Under the pieces are notes generated by a model that did no database searches, was not told where the DNA came from, and worked only from the letters and a program-made list of their open reading frames with translations. 64,000 nucleotides of DNA from Rhopalosiphum padi (taxonomy: Eukaryota > Arthropoda > Insecta > Hemiptera > Aphididae), in assembly GCF_020882245.1 (NCBI RefSeq), contig NC_083597.1:3010581-3074580 (forward strand), given 5' to 3'. Position 1 is the first letter of the stretch, and each line of letters starts with the position of its first letter. Positions 35,429 to 49,501 of the stretch are shown here, piece after piece. Both the position numbers and the translations under genes were made by a program.

Positions 35429-37748
35429 AGTATAATATTATATTATAATTATATATTATATGCGATGTTTATGGTAAAAATTAGTTCTATCTATAACGTA
35501 TTACTAATAAATAATAGGTAGTAAATAGTAATACCGTATAATAAAATACCATGAAAAATGCAGGTGTATATAATATAGTGCCTGGCATACTGATTTCGCT
35601 TAACATCGTTTTTTTGTAGGTTAACACATTGATTAAAGTAATCTACTCAATGATGAGGTAAACAAATATTTAAAACGTATTAAACAGCATAGCAAGTTTT
35701 CCAGTTAATTTTTTGGTTCAATATTTATTGATATTTCGTACTTAACTAATATATACCTAGTACCTACTATCCATACCCAATGGCCAATGCTAATACTTAT
35801 GTGAATTACAATGTAATATAATAATGTATCATGTAATATAAATACAATTAAAACCGTTTACCTACTTGAGTTTTATGGACACAAATAAATGTTATTGAGC
35901 TATATTTTATTATTTATTATATCTATATAATTTTTTCTATTTTGAATTTGAATATTATCTACTTTGCAATAATTTTGTAGATAAATAATAAATACACATT
36001 AATAATCAGTCAATTATAGCCATAAGTAATAATTATTAGCTATATAGATAGGTACTATTGTTTACTGTTTAGCACATTTATTCTTTTACGAAACTTATGA
36101 CTGGTTAGGTTATTATTTGCCTACTGTATACTGTTAACATGTTTTAATATAATACTTTATATAAGGTATTGAAAATAAAATAGATTACTTAAAAATATTA
36201 CTTATTAGTACTTCTTAATATACTGGAATAAATACATATAGCCATATAGGTATAAAAAGTTTTATTGAAATATAGTTCTGTAAATCTGAGGAAAACGTTT
36301 CGGGATGTTAGTTAAAACACAAACTGCAATCTAACCCTTTATAACGTTATCGGACGATGAGTAAGTCTATTAGCTTTCTGTCGCTAGCGGATTCGATGAA
36401 TCCCGCGATTATTTTTAATCAACACAATACGATAAATTACACTGTCAAAAACGGCGTAGGGTCAGCACATGCAAAGAACAGGGGATAAATACACCCTCTT
36501 TCGTTTGACGGTGGGAGCATTTGTATAATGTATAAGCACTAGTGTGTCACCCTCTCCAAAAATTATGTGTCCGATCCGCGAACAATCGTTTGGGAAGAAA
36601 CTTTTTCAGGGGCGACACAACAAAGAAATTGTTATTACAGTACAGAAATATAATAGAACTAATAATCTTTATGAATTATATTTTAATATGTATACAAACA
36701 TACTATTTTGATAGAATTAATCAATTATTATTATACGAGTAATTATTGCAATAATAGCTAGGTAAATAGTTTAAATTCGGTTAAATATAATTTCATACTT
36801 ATGTGATGAATTTCACATAATGAATAGGTACAATATCTATCGTTTTGGGTATAACAGAAATATTTTACCAATTATAGTAATTTTAGAAGGTGTTTTAGTT
36901 TTATAGGAGTTAGATATGACCATAGAATGATATTTAACTATCATAGTTTAATGAAATGTAAATAGTTTTATTCATATAGGTGAATCATAATCAATGACTA
37001 TCAATAAACAAACCAACACACGATTAGTTTGTATGATATTATTCTACAACATATTTTATGGTTAATGGTTAAAGAATATTTTTTCAGAAGTTAAATTATA
37101 GAACGAATAATATAAATTTTGAAATGATAAAATATGCGATATCAGGAAGTATAGTTGATTAAAAAGAAACAAACTCATCGAATCGTGAAAAGGGAAATAA
37201 GTCTTCTCTATTGTTGTTTTGACAATCGCTGTAACTGACATATTATACTTTTACCATTGTGGTATCATTTACATGAACTCTGATATAAGTCCAAATAGGT
37301 TTCTTCATTGTATTTTTCCAGTAGTATAGAAAACACGGGTTATGGATCACAATATCACATTTTTATTTTTATAAAAAGCCTTAAATATTCTTATATTTTA
37401 ATTTTAACAAATAATATGAATTTTTCCTCCTCCCAAAATAGTCATTCTGTTAGATACCTAGATACATTTCTTAATATTAGTAGTTGTTATTTGTATGGCT
37501 ATAGTCTGGAAAATATTAACAAGAGTTGTATTCATTTATATACCTTTAAAGCCGTAAAGGATACTATAGATACGTCTATATATCTTTAGACATAGGTATA
37601 CTATACTGATCAGTGATCATCGATGGTGTATTTAAAGTGTTATATAACACAAAATATATATTATACACCCTTAGAGAAAAATGATTAAATAAATATTTTA
37701 TACATTTTATTATTTTTAAAGATATAACATTTTTTTTCCTTTAATTAG
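35429..37748. other. Non-coding stretch with a GC-richer island at 36.3-36.65 kb
   Basis: The island at 36300-36640 has CpG-containing sequence and CACCCTCT motifs on both sides of a spacer. It has no convincing exon. It is a candidate regulatory element; the rest is AT-rich. Confidence 0.35.
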
Positions 37749-39518
37749 ATGGCTACTGTGGAAATAACGACTTATGGGAGGCCACCGAGCCGTGGAGACA
37801 TGGCGACAATAATGGAAGGACGCAATCAACGGCTCAAAATTGGAAAAACAATAAGAAGAAAATCACCAATACCAGTTCTTCCACCTAGAATTCCTACACC
37901 TATACCAAAACCACCGAAAGATAGGTAGGTAGTAGGTACTATAGATTACTGTATTGCAATTTATACATTTAAAAATTAAGTTGATTATCACACCGGTCAA
38001 TATAAATTATTACATGGAAATTTGATTACCTATAAGTAACAACGATGACCAATTATGAGATAAAGCCAACAAAGTCCTCACACGCCTATGCTTAAAAGCT
38101 TGTTCAATGTTTCCTGTCCTACAAATTGACTCCGCAACTTTGCCTTTACGTTTATCAGGCACGTATACAGGGGGGTTTTTGGGGTTCAACTCCCCTCCCC
38201 TCCAAAAAACGAGGAAGAAATTGTTTTATTATGTTGCGATACAATTTGTATTGCTATATTTTGTATATATTGTAAAAATTCAAATTAGCTAATTTATAAA
38301 CATATTGAAAAATAGTTTTAACGTTTACAGTATTTAATTTGAATATTCCGTTTGTGACTAATGAATGTTTAAATATTCGATCAACTTTCTGCTACTATAT
38401 GCAATTTATCAAAACCAAAAGTAAAAATCAGTAGTCAAAATGAAATTTTTATCTAGTGTTAACGATAGTCATATCCGAATACTGATAATAATATGCGCAA
38501 TTTATAGAAAAGCTGTGGTGGTGATAGCCGATAGGCTAGAAAGGTCATAGATAATAAAGAATACATCGTATTTGTTTTGAGGAATTTTATTTATTACATA
38601 TATCATAAACTTTCAATAAACTTTCTCACCACTATTATTTAATGTTTGTTGAAAACTGATTTTCAGCATGATTAGGTTAGGCAAAAGTTCACAAGCTTGT
38701 ACCATATGTCTTACTCTTACTCTTAATAAAATAAACAATACTTGCTCTTTCTATTTAGAGAATTCCTATTCCCAACCTAACTCAAGTTAAATATCTTGAC
38801 AATTTGACATTATCATAGATATAGATTTACTTGGCCACTTTGGGACTACTTTAAATTAAAAAGAAAGATTAATAAATACTAGTGACCGTCTTAAAATGTT
38901 AACTTCCATTCATAACCAATCTTTTGATTTACAAGTCAATAATTATGCCAATATGTGTATAATATTATTGCGTTTAACTTTGGATTTTTACCAAACCATT
39001 TTAATAAAAACTTATAAAAAACCCTTTTAACCAATTTTCTTTTGTCAAAAAATGCTGCTCCATGGTTATTCCAATCATACTCTACAAAAAGACCTACTTA
39101 CCTATATATTGAGACTACCGATATTCTAGCCAAATTCTATTGCAGGAAATTCGACCCCGGTTTATTGTTTTCAGCTCAAATTTACTAATCTCAAATCAAT
39201 AACTTATTATTATTATTATTGACAAGCCTTCTCACTGTTTTTTGATTCAGAATTTTGAACCAAAATAATCTCAAATTAGGGTCGTTATTGGATTCTAAAT
39301 GTTATTTCATGCTACTTTGTATTTAAATAAATAAAAAAAAATATATTTAAGCTGTTCATTGAAAAATTATTTATTTCCTATTGTTTTATTTTTACAGTTC
39401 GTCAAAACTAAAAATTGCCAAATACGAAAAGACATATCAATCTTCCTTAGCGGCTCGGATGTTATTATTTACAGCTGATTCTGAAAAAGAGAATGAGAAT
39501 CGTATATTAAATAATAAG
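37749..39518 (+). CDS. Unrecognised protein, two phase-compatible exons (partial)
   Basis: The first exon, 37749-37924, starts with ATG immediately after a strong acceptor (TTTTTTTTCCTTTAATTAG). It encodes MATVEITTYGRPPSRGDM, then a basic and Pro-rich stretch ending IPTPIPKPPKD. Its donor is AG/GTAGGT. The second exon, 39398-39518, follows TTTTTACAG and continues in phase: KLKIAKYEKTYQSSLAARML, then a DSEKENENR acidic segment, ending at AAG/GTAATG in phase 0. Together they give about 99 residues with no stop, so more exons should follow to the right. The sequence is hydrophilic with no signal peptide or membrane segment. The KEN tripeptide could be an APC/C degron, but that is speculation. 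I do not recognise the family. The first exon may be the first coding exon, with a 5' UTR exon upstream (possibly at 26 kb). Confidence 0.65.
38154..38210 (+). mobile_element. Single transposon end (TCAGGCACGTATACAGGGGGG type)
   Basis: The sequence TCAGGCACGTATACAGG followed by a G-run and TTTTGGGGTT resembles a DNA-transposon terminus. A related end in the opposite direction occurs at 42483-42511. The second coding exon of the 37.7 kb gene lies between them and the flanks show no duplication, so they are better seen as separate fragments. Confidence 0.3.
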
Positions 39519-41180
39519 GTAATGCATTTACAAATATAATGTCTCTTATAATAGGTATTGTAATATACCCATTATGAACACTGAATTTTTGGTACTTTGT
39601 TGTTTTAAATTTCTTTAAATTATTTAATTTTGTTATAATTTTCAAATTGTTATTTTTACGATATTTTAATTTTTAAATGAACTATGAGAATTTTTAAATA
39701 TTAATATTTTATTTACTCATAATATTCAAAAAATTTAAATATTGTAAAAATCTTTTGAGAGAACACAGATAACGTTTTCACCTATAAGTTTGATAATACA
39801 CCAATTCACTCTAATATTTAAGTTATATACACAAAATTAGAACTGCTGAACATACTATTACGGTATAGTTTCGTTAGTAAAGACGAATATAACACATGCT
39901 TGTACGTACAGTCAATGCTATGCTTGAAAACTAATGTAATAATTTGTTTGCTAGATAGCGTTTGAGTAGTCATATTTCTAATGTCCGTTAGATAGCGTAT
40001 AGCAATTCAGATTTTGTTTGTGGAGCACTAATACATTTTATTTATATTTCTTTCAAATTTTTCGAGCTATTAATTAATTATTAATTTTGAATTGTCTGAA
40101 CTCTGAGTGATATAATTATAATAAAAACTAATGAAAATATGTTATAGACTTTGCTTATTGAGTATTAATATTTTTTATTAAGTAATTGTATAATCCTATA
40201 ATAGTATTATAGTGTTCTAAAATTTGAAAAAGTCCTATCACTAGTTTAAAATGTTCTGTGACTGAATTAAGTTTTATACTCTTATCTAAATTTTTTTTAT
40301 AGATGCGTTTTAATTTCTTGAAATATAATGTTGCTACAAGTGTGTATAAAACTCGTATATCTAACCAAGCGTAATTTTCTTACATGAAATTAGTTTTCCT
40401 GCTATAACAGGGGGGAATTGGCATATTGGAAATTGGTAATTTTTCAAACAGGCCGGCCTGTATGTAGTCCTTTTAATAAATAATAATTTTAGTAAATTAT
40501 ATTTTTAATTAATAATATTTTATGAAAAAAAAACTTTTTTTATTAAGTCAAATTATATGTATACCTACAACTACAATATTACGTATTTACTTTCAATTCG
40601 ACCAAATTAAATAAATACAAATAGATGACTTAAACAATTGATGGAAGGTGGGTATTATGTAGTTTTTTCTAAATTAAATAGTTAATTTTAATTGTATAAT
40701 TAATTATATGACTTCATTAGTTAGACTATATTATATTGTAATAACTTTATTTTTGAAACTTAATTTGAAAAATAAAGTACACATAAATTAATTTTTCAAT
40801 AAAACACATATAATTTGTTAAATCAATATTTTCATTGCTCCGCTTAGAATCTAAAAGGTTATTGTGGGAATCTTAGAATTATATTTCTTTGAACGAAAAA
40901 TATCACCAATCTGCGACATAACATTAAACATTCTTATAAATAAAAAATACTAGTATTTGTAGTCAATGATATTAGTTTTAGTATAAGTTTGGGACCTGGC
41001 CATTTTTATGGTATAGATTCAATAGAATATTTTTCTTTTTACTTTTTTAATTTGCAATCAAAATATTATTTAAAAGAATAAGTATTATTTTAAAATTAAA
41101 AAGAAAAAAAATGGAGTTGAACAACTTTTTGAAATGTCTAGCTATGTAGAGAACTGGTAGCAAGGTCGATGTAAGTTGTT
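39519..41180. other. AT-rich non-coding stretch, probable intron
   Basis: Follows the GTAATG donor of the exon at 39398-39518. Nothing else was recognised. Confidence 0.45.
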
Positions 41181-41500
41181 TTTTCAGTCAAAACAATTAT
41201 ACGAATGGAACATTTTCCAGTGCGTTGCGTGCTGTGGCGGTGTAATAACGCGCTGTATGCATTCTTGATTATTAAAAGGACCAACGGTTTGGACACTCGT
41301 AAAAGTTTACGATGTCTGGTAAAGGATATAGGAAGGAAGGGTGAAATACAAAGGGTACAAAGAGCAATTTCGTTGTGTTTAGTCTTTATAGCATCATTTT
41401 TTTTATGGTTGAACTTAGAGATATTCTTACCTGGCACACGACGAGTTTTCTCGTTTGGATAAAACAAAATTTTTGTTAACAAAATTGGCATTTACTGTCT
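41180..41500. other. GC-richer island with open frames on both strands
   Basis: A plus-strand frame after TTTTTTCAG (41186) stays open to 41462. On the minus strand, 41431-41494 is bounded by AGACAG and CCAG/GTAAGA and has an ATG-starting frame. Neither product is recognised and both cannot be right. It could be an exon of either the 37.7 kb gene or an antisense gene. Confidence 0.25.
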
Positions 41501-44500
41501 TAAATACGAGGTGTTTATAAACGATAACGAGTGTCTATAACGAAGATGACTCAGCTATATGTTATTGAGAGGGTGTGACGGGTATATCACCTAAATCCTG
41601 TCATCGGCGATAAAAACAGATCTCACGGTGCTTCCCCTATATCACCCTCTAGTTGGTGTAGTTAAATAAATTATCTCCAGATTTATATAATATATACAAG
41701 AGGGCGGCTCAGTTACACAGCATATTTATTTATACGTAGGCGATCATACTCATAAAATAAAAGCCATAAATATTTGGCACTTATCTAAATTTTAGCACAA
41801 ATCCAATTAGCATGAATCAGTTTTTAACTCTTATTAACACACTTTCAAATTTCAATAATCAAAATACCGGATGCCCATTATAATACATTATATCAAAATA
41901 TTTATAGCTATTAATTTATAATATATATTTATTATTTATTATAAACTTATATATTTTTACATTTAATTAGCAAATTTATGGTTAATTTAATAATTTTATT
42001 ATGTATAAAACTAGTGTATTTTGCTTAAAATAGAAAATATTTTCATGATTTTATTATATTCAATATTAGAATTAATATTTATTTAATATTGAGTTGTGTA
42101 TAATTGTTTGTTATTAAAAAAACGGTCTAAGTATTAAATTATTATTAATTGCAACATCACAAACATAAATATTTTTAACAGCATGTAATTTAATGTTTAA
42201 CACATAATATTTTTTTGCGGACACGTAGACAAAGGGGTTTTGTGTGTTAAATAAATGGGGGGGGGGATCCTTCGATAATATAAATATATAATCCAAAAAT
42301 ATATTATATGCTAAAAATTATTTAGGTTAGGTTAGAATGGATTATATTTTGTCTAAATAAATATCTAAAAGTTTATCGTATTATATAATTTATTAATATG
42401 AACGTATTACTCCACGATAGATGTGTTAACAGCCCTCCTACCTTTCTAAGTTGTAACTAAATATTAAATTAAAACACTTCCCTTTAAAAAATCCTGGGTA
42501 CGCGCCTGACTTTGTAACATTAGTATGAGTATAAAATGTTTTTAATTCTTGGTATAGTCATTAAAATATTTACCACAGTTATTGCAACCTTATAGGCGGT
42601 ACAGACAAGATAAAAAAATTCTAAAAACTGTGAAAACCATTGTTTCACGCAAATTAATATTATGTGAACGCTGCGGACAGTTACGTAAATTTATGCTAAT
42701 TGGCTAAATTCACTAAATTTAAATAAAAAATAGTTTTTTAATAAGGGGTGTTTGTTAAAAAATTGTCATGCTATTTATTTTCATTTTATACACAGTTCAT
42801 AATTTTAATGTCTTCAGGTACTGAAATATAATTGTATTTATATACAATATAAACTGTAATATTTAGCAACTTTCAATAATCAATATAGAGAATAGGATTT
42901 GGTATTCTTGAATTATGAATACTGGATAGAGGAATTTTAGATACATGTTATGATATTATACAAATTACAATGTTTATATACCATACTTAAAAATATATGG
43001 AAAATAGTATTTTATGAAGAAATAAAATCACGAATAATAATAAATGAGTACGTCATGCAGTATCTATATTGTATAAAAAAATATTAAAACATTTAAGCAA
43101 TGAGTTAAATCGTTTAATTTAATTTCTTCATTGAACTCATTATTAGTAAATCAAAATACGAATTTATAACTTATTATTCAAATGTGTCCAAAGTGACTTA
43201 TTAGGTATTCTGATAGTAAAAGCGTCATTGCAAATATATAGCTAATTTTTTCCTTCTTTTTCCAAACGATTGTCTTTAGTATTCCTTACATGTTGTTCCG
43301 GTTTCCCCCATACATGCTGCCATACTGGTCAGTCACATTAAGTCGTCTCGTAGAAATATCCTCGAAAACCATTTGCAGCCATGCAATTTCCCAACCCAAC
43401 TGACGGCGATTTTTATTCTTCTTTTTTTTTTATTTTTATCCTAGCGAAGGTTCTTATACGTGAGTAGAATATTCAACGACATTTTCCACGTAATTGTTTT
43501 TTAACGATGTCAACACATTTCTCGCATAATCTTTTAGGCAAATGTTGAGTATTATTTGTTTAGAAAGAAAAATTATTTTAAGGTGTTAATAATAATAAAA
43601 ATATGAGTTATTGATCATAATAATAATTACTTCACCGATGATAATTATTTTCATATTTCATGAATGCAGAAGTTTGAATTTTTATACTTAAAATTTGACT
43701 ATGTATATTTTTAAAATCAATAAACGTCGAATTTATTAATGAATTATAAGTCATTTTAATATTCCGCTTTTTTATTTAGATTAAGTGTTTTATTAATTTT
43801 AGGAGATAAACAAGGTAATCGATTAATGATCATGTTACTTACCATTAATGGTAATTTAATATGCAGTATATCGTTATAATAAATGAATAAATTATTAAAA
43901 AAGGTATTTCTTAAAAGCGTAATTTAAAAAAAACGTCCTATTTAATAAGTTATATTCTTACATTTTATGCTCAAAACATTTATCTATACTTTTAATTTAA
44001 TATTTACTTAAAAGGATTTAAAGACTGGGTGTTAAACACTCTTTTATTTGTTCCCATGCTTTAGTATAAGTCGACAATATTTATAATATGCATTATACAT
44101 TTTTGTATTTTAAAAACAATTCTGTATTAATTTGAGTACAATTAAATTATTTAATTTTATAAATAATATTGATTATTGGGTAATTTAAAGTTTCGAATAT
44201 TTAACTTTAATCCGTCGACTTTTTTTTTAACTGAGTTGAGTTATAGATTGAATTGAGCTTACGTACACATTCTTATATATGTAATTAATATATATATATT
44301 CATGAAAATTTGACTAGATTTTACAATTTTACAGTTTTTTATTATTGATTATAGCTGATTTATAAACTGCCATTTCGTTAAAAATTATTTAAAAAAAATA
44401 ATTTATGGTTTTAAAAACTATTAAAAATTCAGTTATTGCTTATATTTTAATATATTATGTGAAATATGAGTATTATTGTCTATACTCGTGGATATTATGG

Positions 44501-45996
44501 AGTATTGGAGTTAAACAATAAAGTAAATAATTATAATATAATAATTATTATCACTTATAAATTAGTCAAGCTAATGTTATATTTTCTAATCTGTTACTAA
44601 AATATGTTTTTCCAGATAAAATAAAAATAAAAATTAAACCATTTTAAATAAATAGAATACAGAAAGCAGACAAATTAAAAATTGAGATTAAATCTGTTTT
44701 GTGTATAGCATATTTGGACATGATTATTATTGCATTTTCAAAATGTTTACTGTAGTTGAAATTATAATACATCATGAATCATAATATATGAACTTCTCTT
44801 GTATATATTTATTGAACAGAATTGGACACATGCGTTGCAGTATTGATGTTTTCTTCTTACACAATTGCTTCTAATAATAGAGAGTGCGGACTTCAAATAA
44901 AAAAAACGCCAAACCACAACGATCCGCTTTAATCAAAGTTTCTTCAGTGTTCCACAATGGTAAAACAACCTTCCTCCCTATAACAGTTTGGAGTATTTTT
45001 GGGGAGGGTTTTTTTTTAATTCGTCTGCATACACAATAATTTTCTTTTGGATATAACTTAGACCCTTTTTATGTATACATTTTCTTTTTTTATTATAGGG
45101 TGTTGACTTCAATCAACCCTTGATTTATTTTTGACTATGTCTGCAATCATTAATTTTAAAAAACTGACGAAGCATGAAGTATTAATTATTGTATTTTACG
45201 ATTTAAAGCAGATTGAGTTTTGCCATTTTTGATTAATCTTGAACTTTTGCGAATTATTTCTTATTTAGGGTGCCTAAGGAAACTGCTTAAAGTAGGTGGT
45301 ATTGAATATTATTTTTAATAATAATATATAATAGTAAGATACAGTTATTTTTGCATAAAATGTAACATTGTATTATTGTAACATGTATAGTATACCTATG
45401 CAGAATTTCTCAATAATATAAAATTAACTTGGATAGGTTTAAATAAAACTAATTAAATGTGTTTGTGTAAATTAATTAATTTTATTCAGTATACCTAATG
45501 AATAGTTCATGAATTAAGTATTAACGAAGTATCTATATTCAATGTGTGTATGTACTATAAGAGGATTGGTTAGGTTTAAATTTATTTACAATATTTTATA
45601 ATTGTATTCAACATTGCCTATGTTAAAACACTGTTCAATGGACAATCATTAATAAATCTATATAAATTGACTTAGTAAAAAGTTTTCTCTTTAATTGCAT
45701 TTAAAATATACTCATTTTAACGCATAATACAACTATACAAGAGTTATTTAGATCATAATAGTATACAAGTATAATAAATACAAATATTTATATAATGTAA
45801 AGTTATGGTTTATTTTTATATTGTAGTATTTTTAACGTTTAATTTGACAAGATTTAACTTTAAGATTAGTATAAATATGAGTATAATACAATTAATGATT
45901 TCCGTTTGTTGTTCTTTAACCGTAGCTACGTTTTACCCATTTCACCATTTACTTCCCGTAAATACGAAATTACTTACACTTGGCCCATTCGGGCAA
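41501..45996. other. Mostly AT-rich; small islands at 41.5-41.66, 43.25-43.47 and 44.8-45.0 kb
   Basis: No exon could be supported in the islands. A G10 run lies at 42257-42266. The segment 41566-41653 is bracketed by GAGGGTGT and ATCACCCTCT, a possible very short inverted-repeat element. Confidence 0.35.
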
Positions 45997-46283
45997 CTAC
46001 CCCTTCCTCACGTACACTATTCTAATAATTGATACTGTACCCACCGCTGCAGTCGTGCGTGAACACATTATTGTAATATCATAAATGGCTTCATCTAAAT
46101 ATATTTTTTTATCTTTAATAGCTCTCGTACAAATATTTTGTACTGTGCGGCATGGGTTAAAGTCCAAACCCTCAAATAAGTTAGTGTTTATAGTCATAAA
46201 TTGAGGCTCGGTCGTCATCACTCCGAAATCCGGATAGTCGCCTAACGATTTACTTTGTCGCTCTAACGAACTAACATGTCTTC
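45997..46283 (-). other. Unrecognised minus-strand open frame, possible exon
   Basis: The frame is open for about 95 codons between stops. It contains GDYPDFGVMTTEPQF, then NTNLFEGLDFNPC and KKIYLDEAIYDITIM. The amino-acid composition is balanced and protein-like, unlike most chance frames in this AT-rich DNA. A TGAAG just upstream could be a weak acceptor; the only in-frame ATG is at 46218. No good donor in the right phase was found. It could be an exon, a retro-copy or chance. Confidence 0.25.
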
Positions 46284-46840
46284 AGTTCACTATATATAAT
46301 ATATGTATTATACATATGGTATGTACGGCGATATTATTATTGTAGTGGTGGTTATATGGTCATCGCGTGGTTTTTGTGTATGCTCTCTTCACCACCGTGA
46401 CATATTGTCAATTGTCATAAACGCATTTAAAAGTACCGTGCCCCTCATCTCCCACTATGTAAGGTTTTGTTTTGCTTGAAGCGCATATATATTTGTATAT
46501 ACATATTACATACACCGAGGAGGATGGGCGAGCAAGCGCATGCACCGGAACCCAATACACAATATTTTTGTTGACACTGTCGTGTCGGTGTTGTTTGCGC
46601 AATTCCCAACGCCGTCGCCGCCTCTGTGGCAGCTGCAGGCGCTTCGGAATGCTGATCCGATTAGACAAGTGCAAATTGTTGGAAGGGTGGCGGACACACA
46701 CGGGGCCCGTAACTGCGTTATTCGCCCGCTTTTACCCTGTAGACCATGAAATTTATTGGGGGGTCGGTAAACTTGACTTGAGTTCGTGGTTCGATGGAAA
46801 AAAAGTGTCAACAAATATCACCGTAATCGTGCTATACTGA
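46284..46840. other. GC-richer island, unassigned
   Basis: Contains CpG-rich sequence around 46590-46730 with overlapping frames on both strands but no supported splice pair. May be promoter, untranslated exon or a decayed gene. Confidence 0.3.
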
Positions 46841-49469
46841 TATATATGTATATATATAAATATAGCACTATATACATAATATACATATATAGTATTTATG
46901 TATGTAGGTGTAAGGACAATGTGCTGTAAACGTTTCCTTGAAGACATGATTAAAGTTTATTTTTAATTATTATTGAGTTTTATTTAGTTTTAAACTATTT
47001 TCTATTTTATTATTATATATAATATATTTATGCACTTAATAATATGTTGTATAGATCTAGTCGATTTTTCCTCTTCACGTACTAAATGATTTATCAGTGG
47101 TACTGTTGTAGCGAACTAGCGACTGGTATATTATGTTATCTGTCGTTCACCTATTCTATTATCACTTTAAGATATGGTTTAATAAACCTTTTTTTTAAAT
47201 CGTTCGTATTTGACGATAAGTGATAATCATACTATCATAGTAATATTTTTATTAGATTTGTAAAAATTATGATGCCTTTTTGTGAATCATGGTGGTGAAG
47301 CCTCAGTATATGTAGTGAGACCTACACATTTGACTACTTATTTATTATCATGCTATTGTTTTTTTTTAAATATTTTTTATTTATTTATGATTAATAATTT
47401 ATATTTAAACTTGATAAAAATGAATTAATTACTTAATAATATTTGTAATTTTAATACTTACACTATTAAATATATTTGAAAATATTTTACTTTTTAAAAT
47501 TAAAAAAATAGGTAGATCACATTTCTTATTTTATATGATTATAGAGTTTTATACCACTGGTATACCGTACACTGTATGTGAGCTATAATTAGCGAATTAA
47601 GTAAAACAATTTTTTTAGCATATTAATTATTTAACGTAATAAATTAGTATAATTAATTGTAATTTTTTTAACATTAACTTCATAATTTTGGTTTAAAAAA
47701 AACGTGACATAATTAATCTGTGTTTAAGTTATCCTTGGCTTTTAATTTATTGATAGTTGTACATAACTAAAATGTAATAAGTTATCAATAATATGTAATT
47801 TGTAAATAAATTTAAAAGTTAAGTTTACACAAATATTTTACTTTGATTAATTACTCTATCAAGTATATTTTTTACACTTAATTTTAATGGGAACACTGTA
47901 TGCGTTCCATTTGGTAATTTTGTTTGGTGTGCGGAGATGAAGGATTACATATATTATATAGGGGTAGATTGATTGATTCTTAAAACCCTTTTCATTTTTT
48001 TTTGTATCAAAAAATCCATTAAATATATTTTAAGTGAATAAAAGGCCGTCTTAGTCTTTAGAATAATAAATGTGAAAGAATATATAATATAATATAATAT
48101 GTTTTATTGTTAGTTAAAATATTAAATGATCATATTGATATCAAACTTGATTTTAGTTTAATTTTAATAATTTTTATCGTGGTTACGTAGGTATAAATAT
48201 ATTTCTATGGAGTATATAAATTCTTTAAATGACGATTTTTATTAATTAAATTATACCACACAATAATAATTATTGAACGGCCACAGTAAAACATAAAATA
48301 CAATTCATAACCAAGAGGATATTTGTATTGATATTTATTGGTTAATATTTTTATCCATTATCATAATTAACTAGGCGTCAACCTTCAATTTACTGCCTTT
48401 ATTTTGTTTTACCAATAGGTAATATAAATGTAAATAAACTAAATAAATAAATAATAAGTGATGACATTTTTATTTTAATGTTATAAACCTATTAATATTT
48501 TAAGTGTTATTGTAGACAGACTAAACCTTCTAGAAAACATCTTAGAGAACTCAAGTCTCTCCTTCCATCCAATATCTTCCTATCGGCATATGTATTAGTC
48601 ATACTCCTATACTTTGGATGAGATCAAATATTATAATTTATAGCTGTCATATATTTTTCAAAATCAAACATCAAAAATTTATTATTTAATTAATATTATA
48701 TTATAATAATTAGACATTGGTATATATTGGTATCTATGTGATATCTATTAGCAATATTATCGCGTGTACCTAGGAACGATATTAAAAAACATACATGGGT
48801 GGAGAGGGTGGAAGTATAGCCTTTAACATTTTTGACTAGATTTAGAAATGCCGAATTTTTAAATGTCGAACAAATTTATTGAGTGTTGTTTGCCAACAGA
48901 AAGTCTATCGTTGCTGAGTAAAATGGATGTTATTCTCACGATCAACTACGGTTTGTCCTTGCGTGTACTCTCGTTTAAAAAAAATAAAATTTATTGAGGA
49001 GTAGTCATCAGCTTATTCTGATTATTCCATGTGCATTCTTATACATTATGTTGGCGTGAACGAACAAATTATTTTTAACGAAATTACAGTAAATTTTCTG
49101 GGTTTTATTATTTCAGTTTTTATATTATCTACATAATATAATTGATAAGTAGTATGCGTGTAGTTTTTTAAATTAAGCATCGTTACAACATCGTTTTTGT
49201 TTCGACCTGCCGTGAGTTGTCACAAAAAACAATAGTATATAATATTTGTCTTTATGCTGAAGAACTAAAATAATATTATAAATTCTAGTTTTCATATTTT
49301 CAGTTTAATTTCAATTGACCACCGTAATTTCACATTTTTTTGTTGGGTTAACAAACCCTGTGTGGCGGTGCAGCATTAAATAAATACCACGGTTAGTCGG
49401 TAATCGTCGAACTACCTATATGTAAACAAACGTCGATGGTAATGCGTGATCTACGGAGTACGGACTCAC
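46841..49469. other. AT-rich non-coding stretch
   Basis: Modest GC-richer patches at 48.78-49.0 and 49.32-49.5 kb; no gene recognised apart from the short candidate exon at its end. Confidence 0.4.
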
Positions 49470-49501
49470 CAACGCAGCGGCAGGTGTGGTTTGCGGAGTT
49501 T
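49470..49501 (-). other. Possible 32-nt micro-exon on the minus strand
   Basis: Minus-strand sequence after TTTTTTAAACTATATAG and before G/GTGAGTCC is 32 nt, GC-rich and open in all three frames (one reads NSANHTCRCV). Splice sites this good can still arise by chance. Confidence 0.2.

Noticed and set aside
41566..41653. Short MITE bounded by GAGGGTGT / CACCCTCT
   Set aside because: Inverted arms are only about 8 bp and imperfect, with no target duplication.
46408..46840. Several overlapping open frames of 69-122 codons on both strands
   Set aside because: They overlap one another in a GC-richer island, none resembles a known protein, and no splice pair supports any of them.
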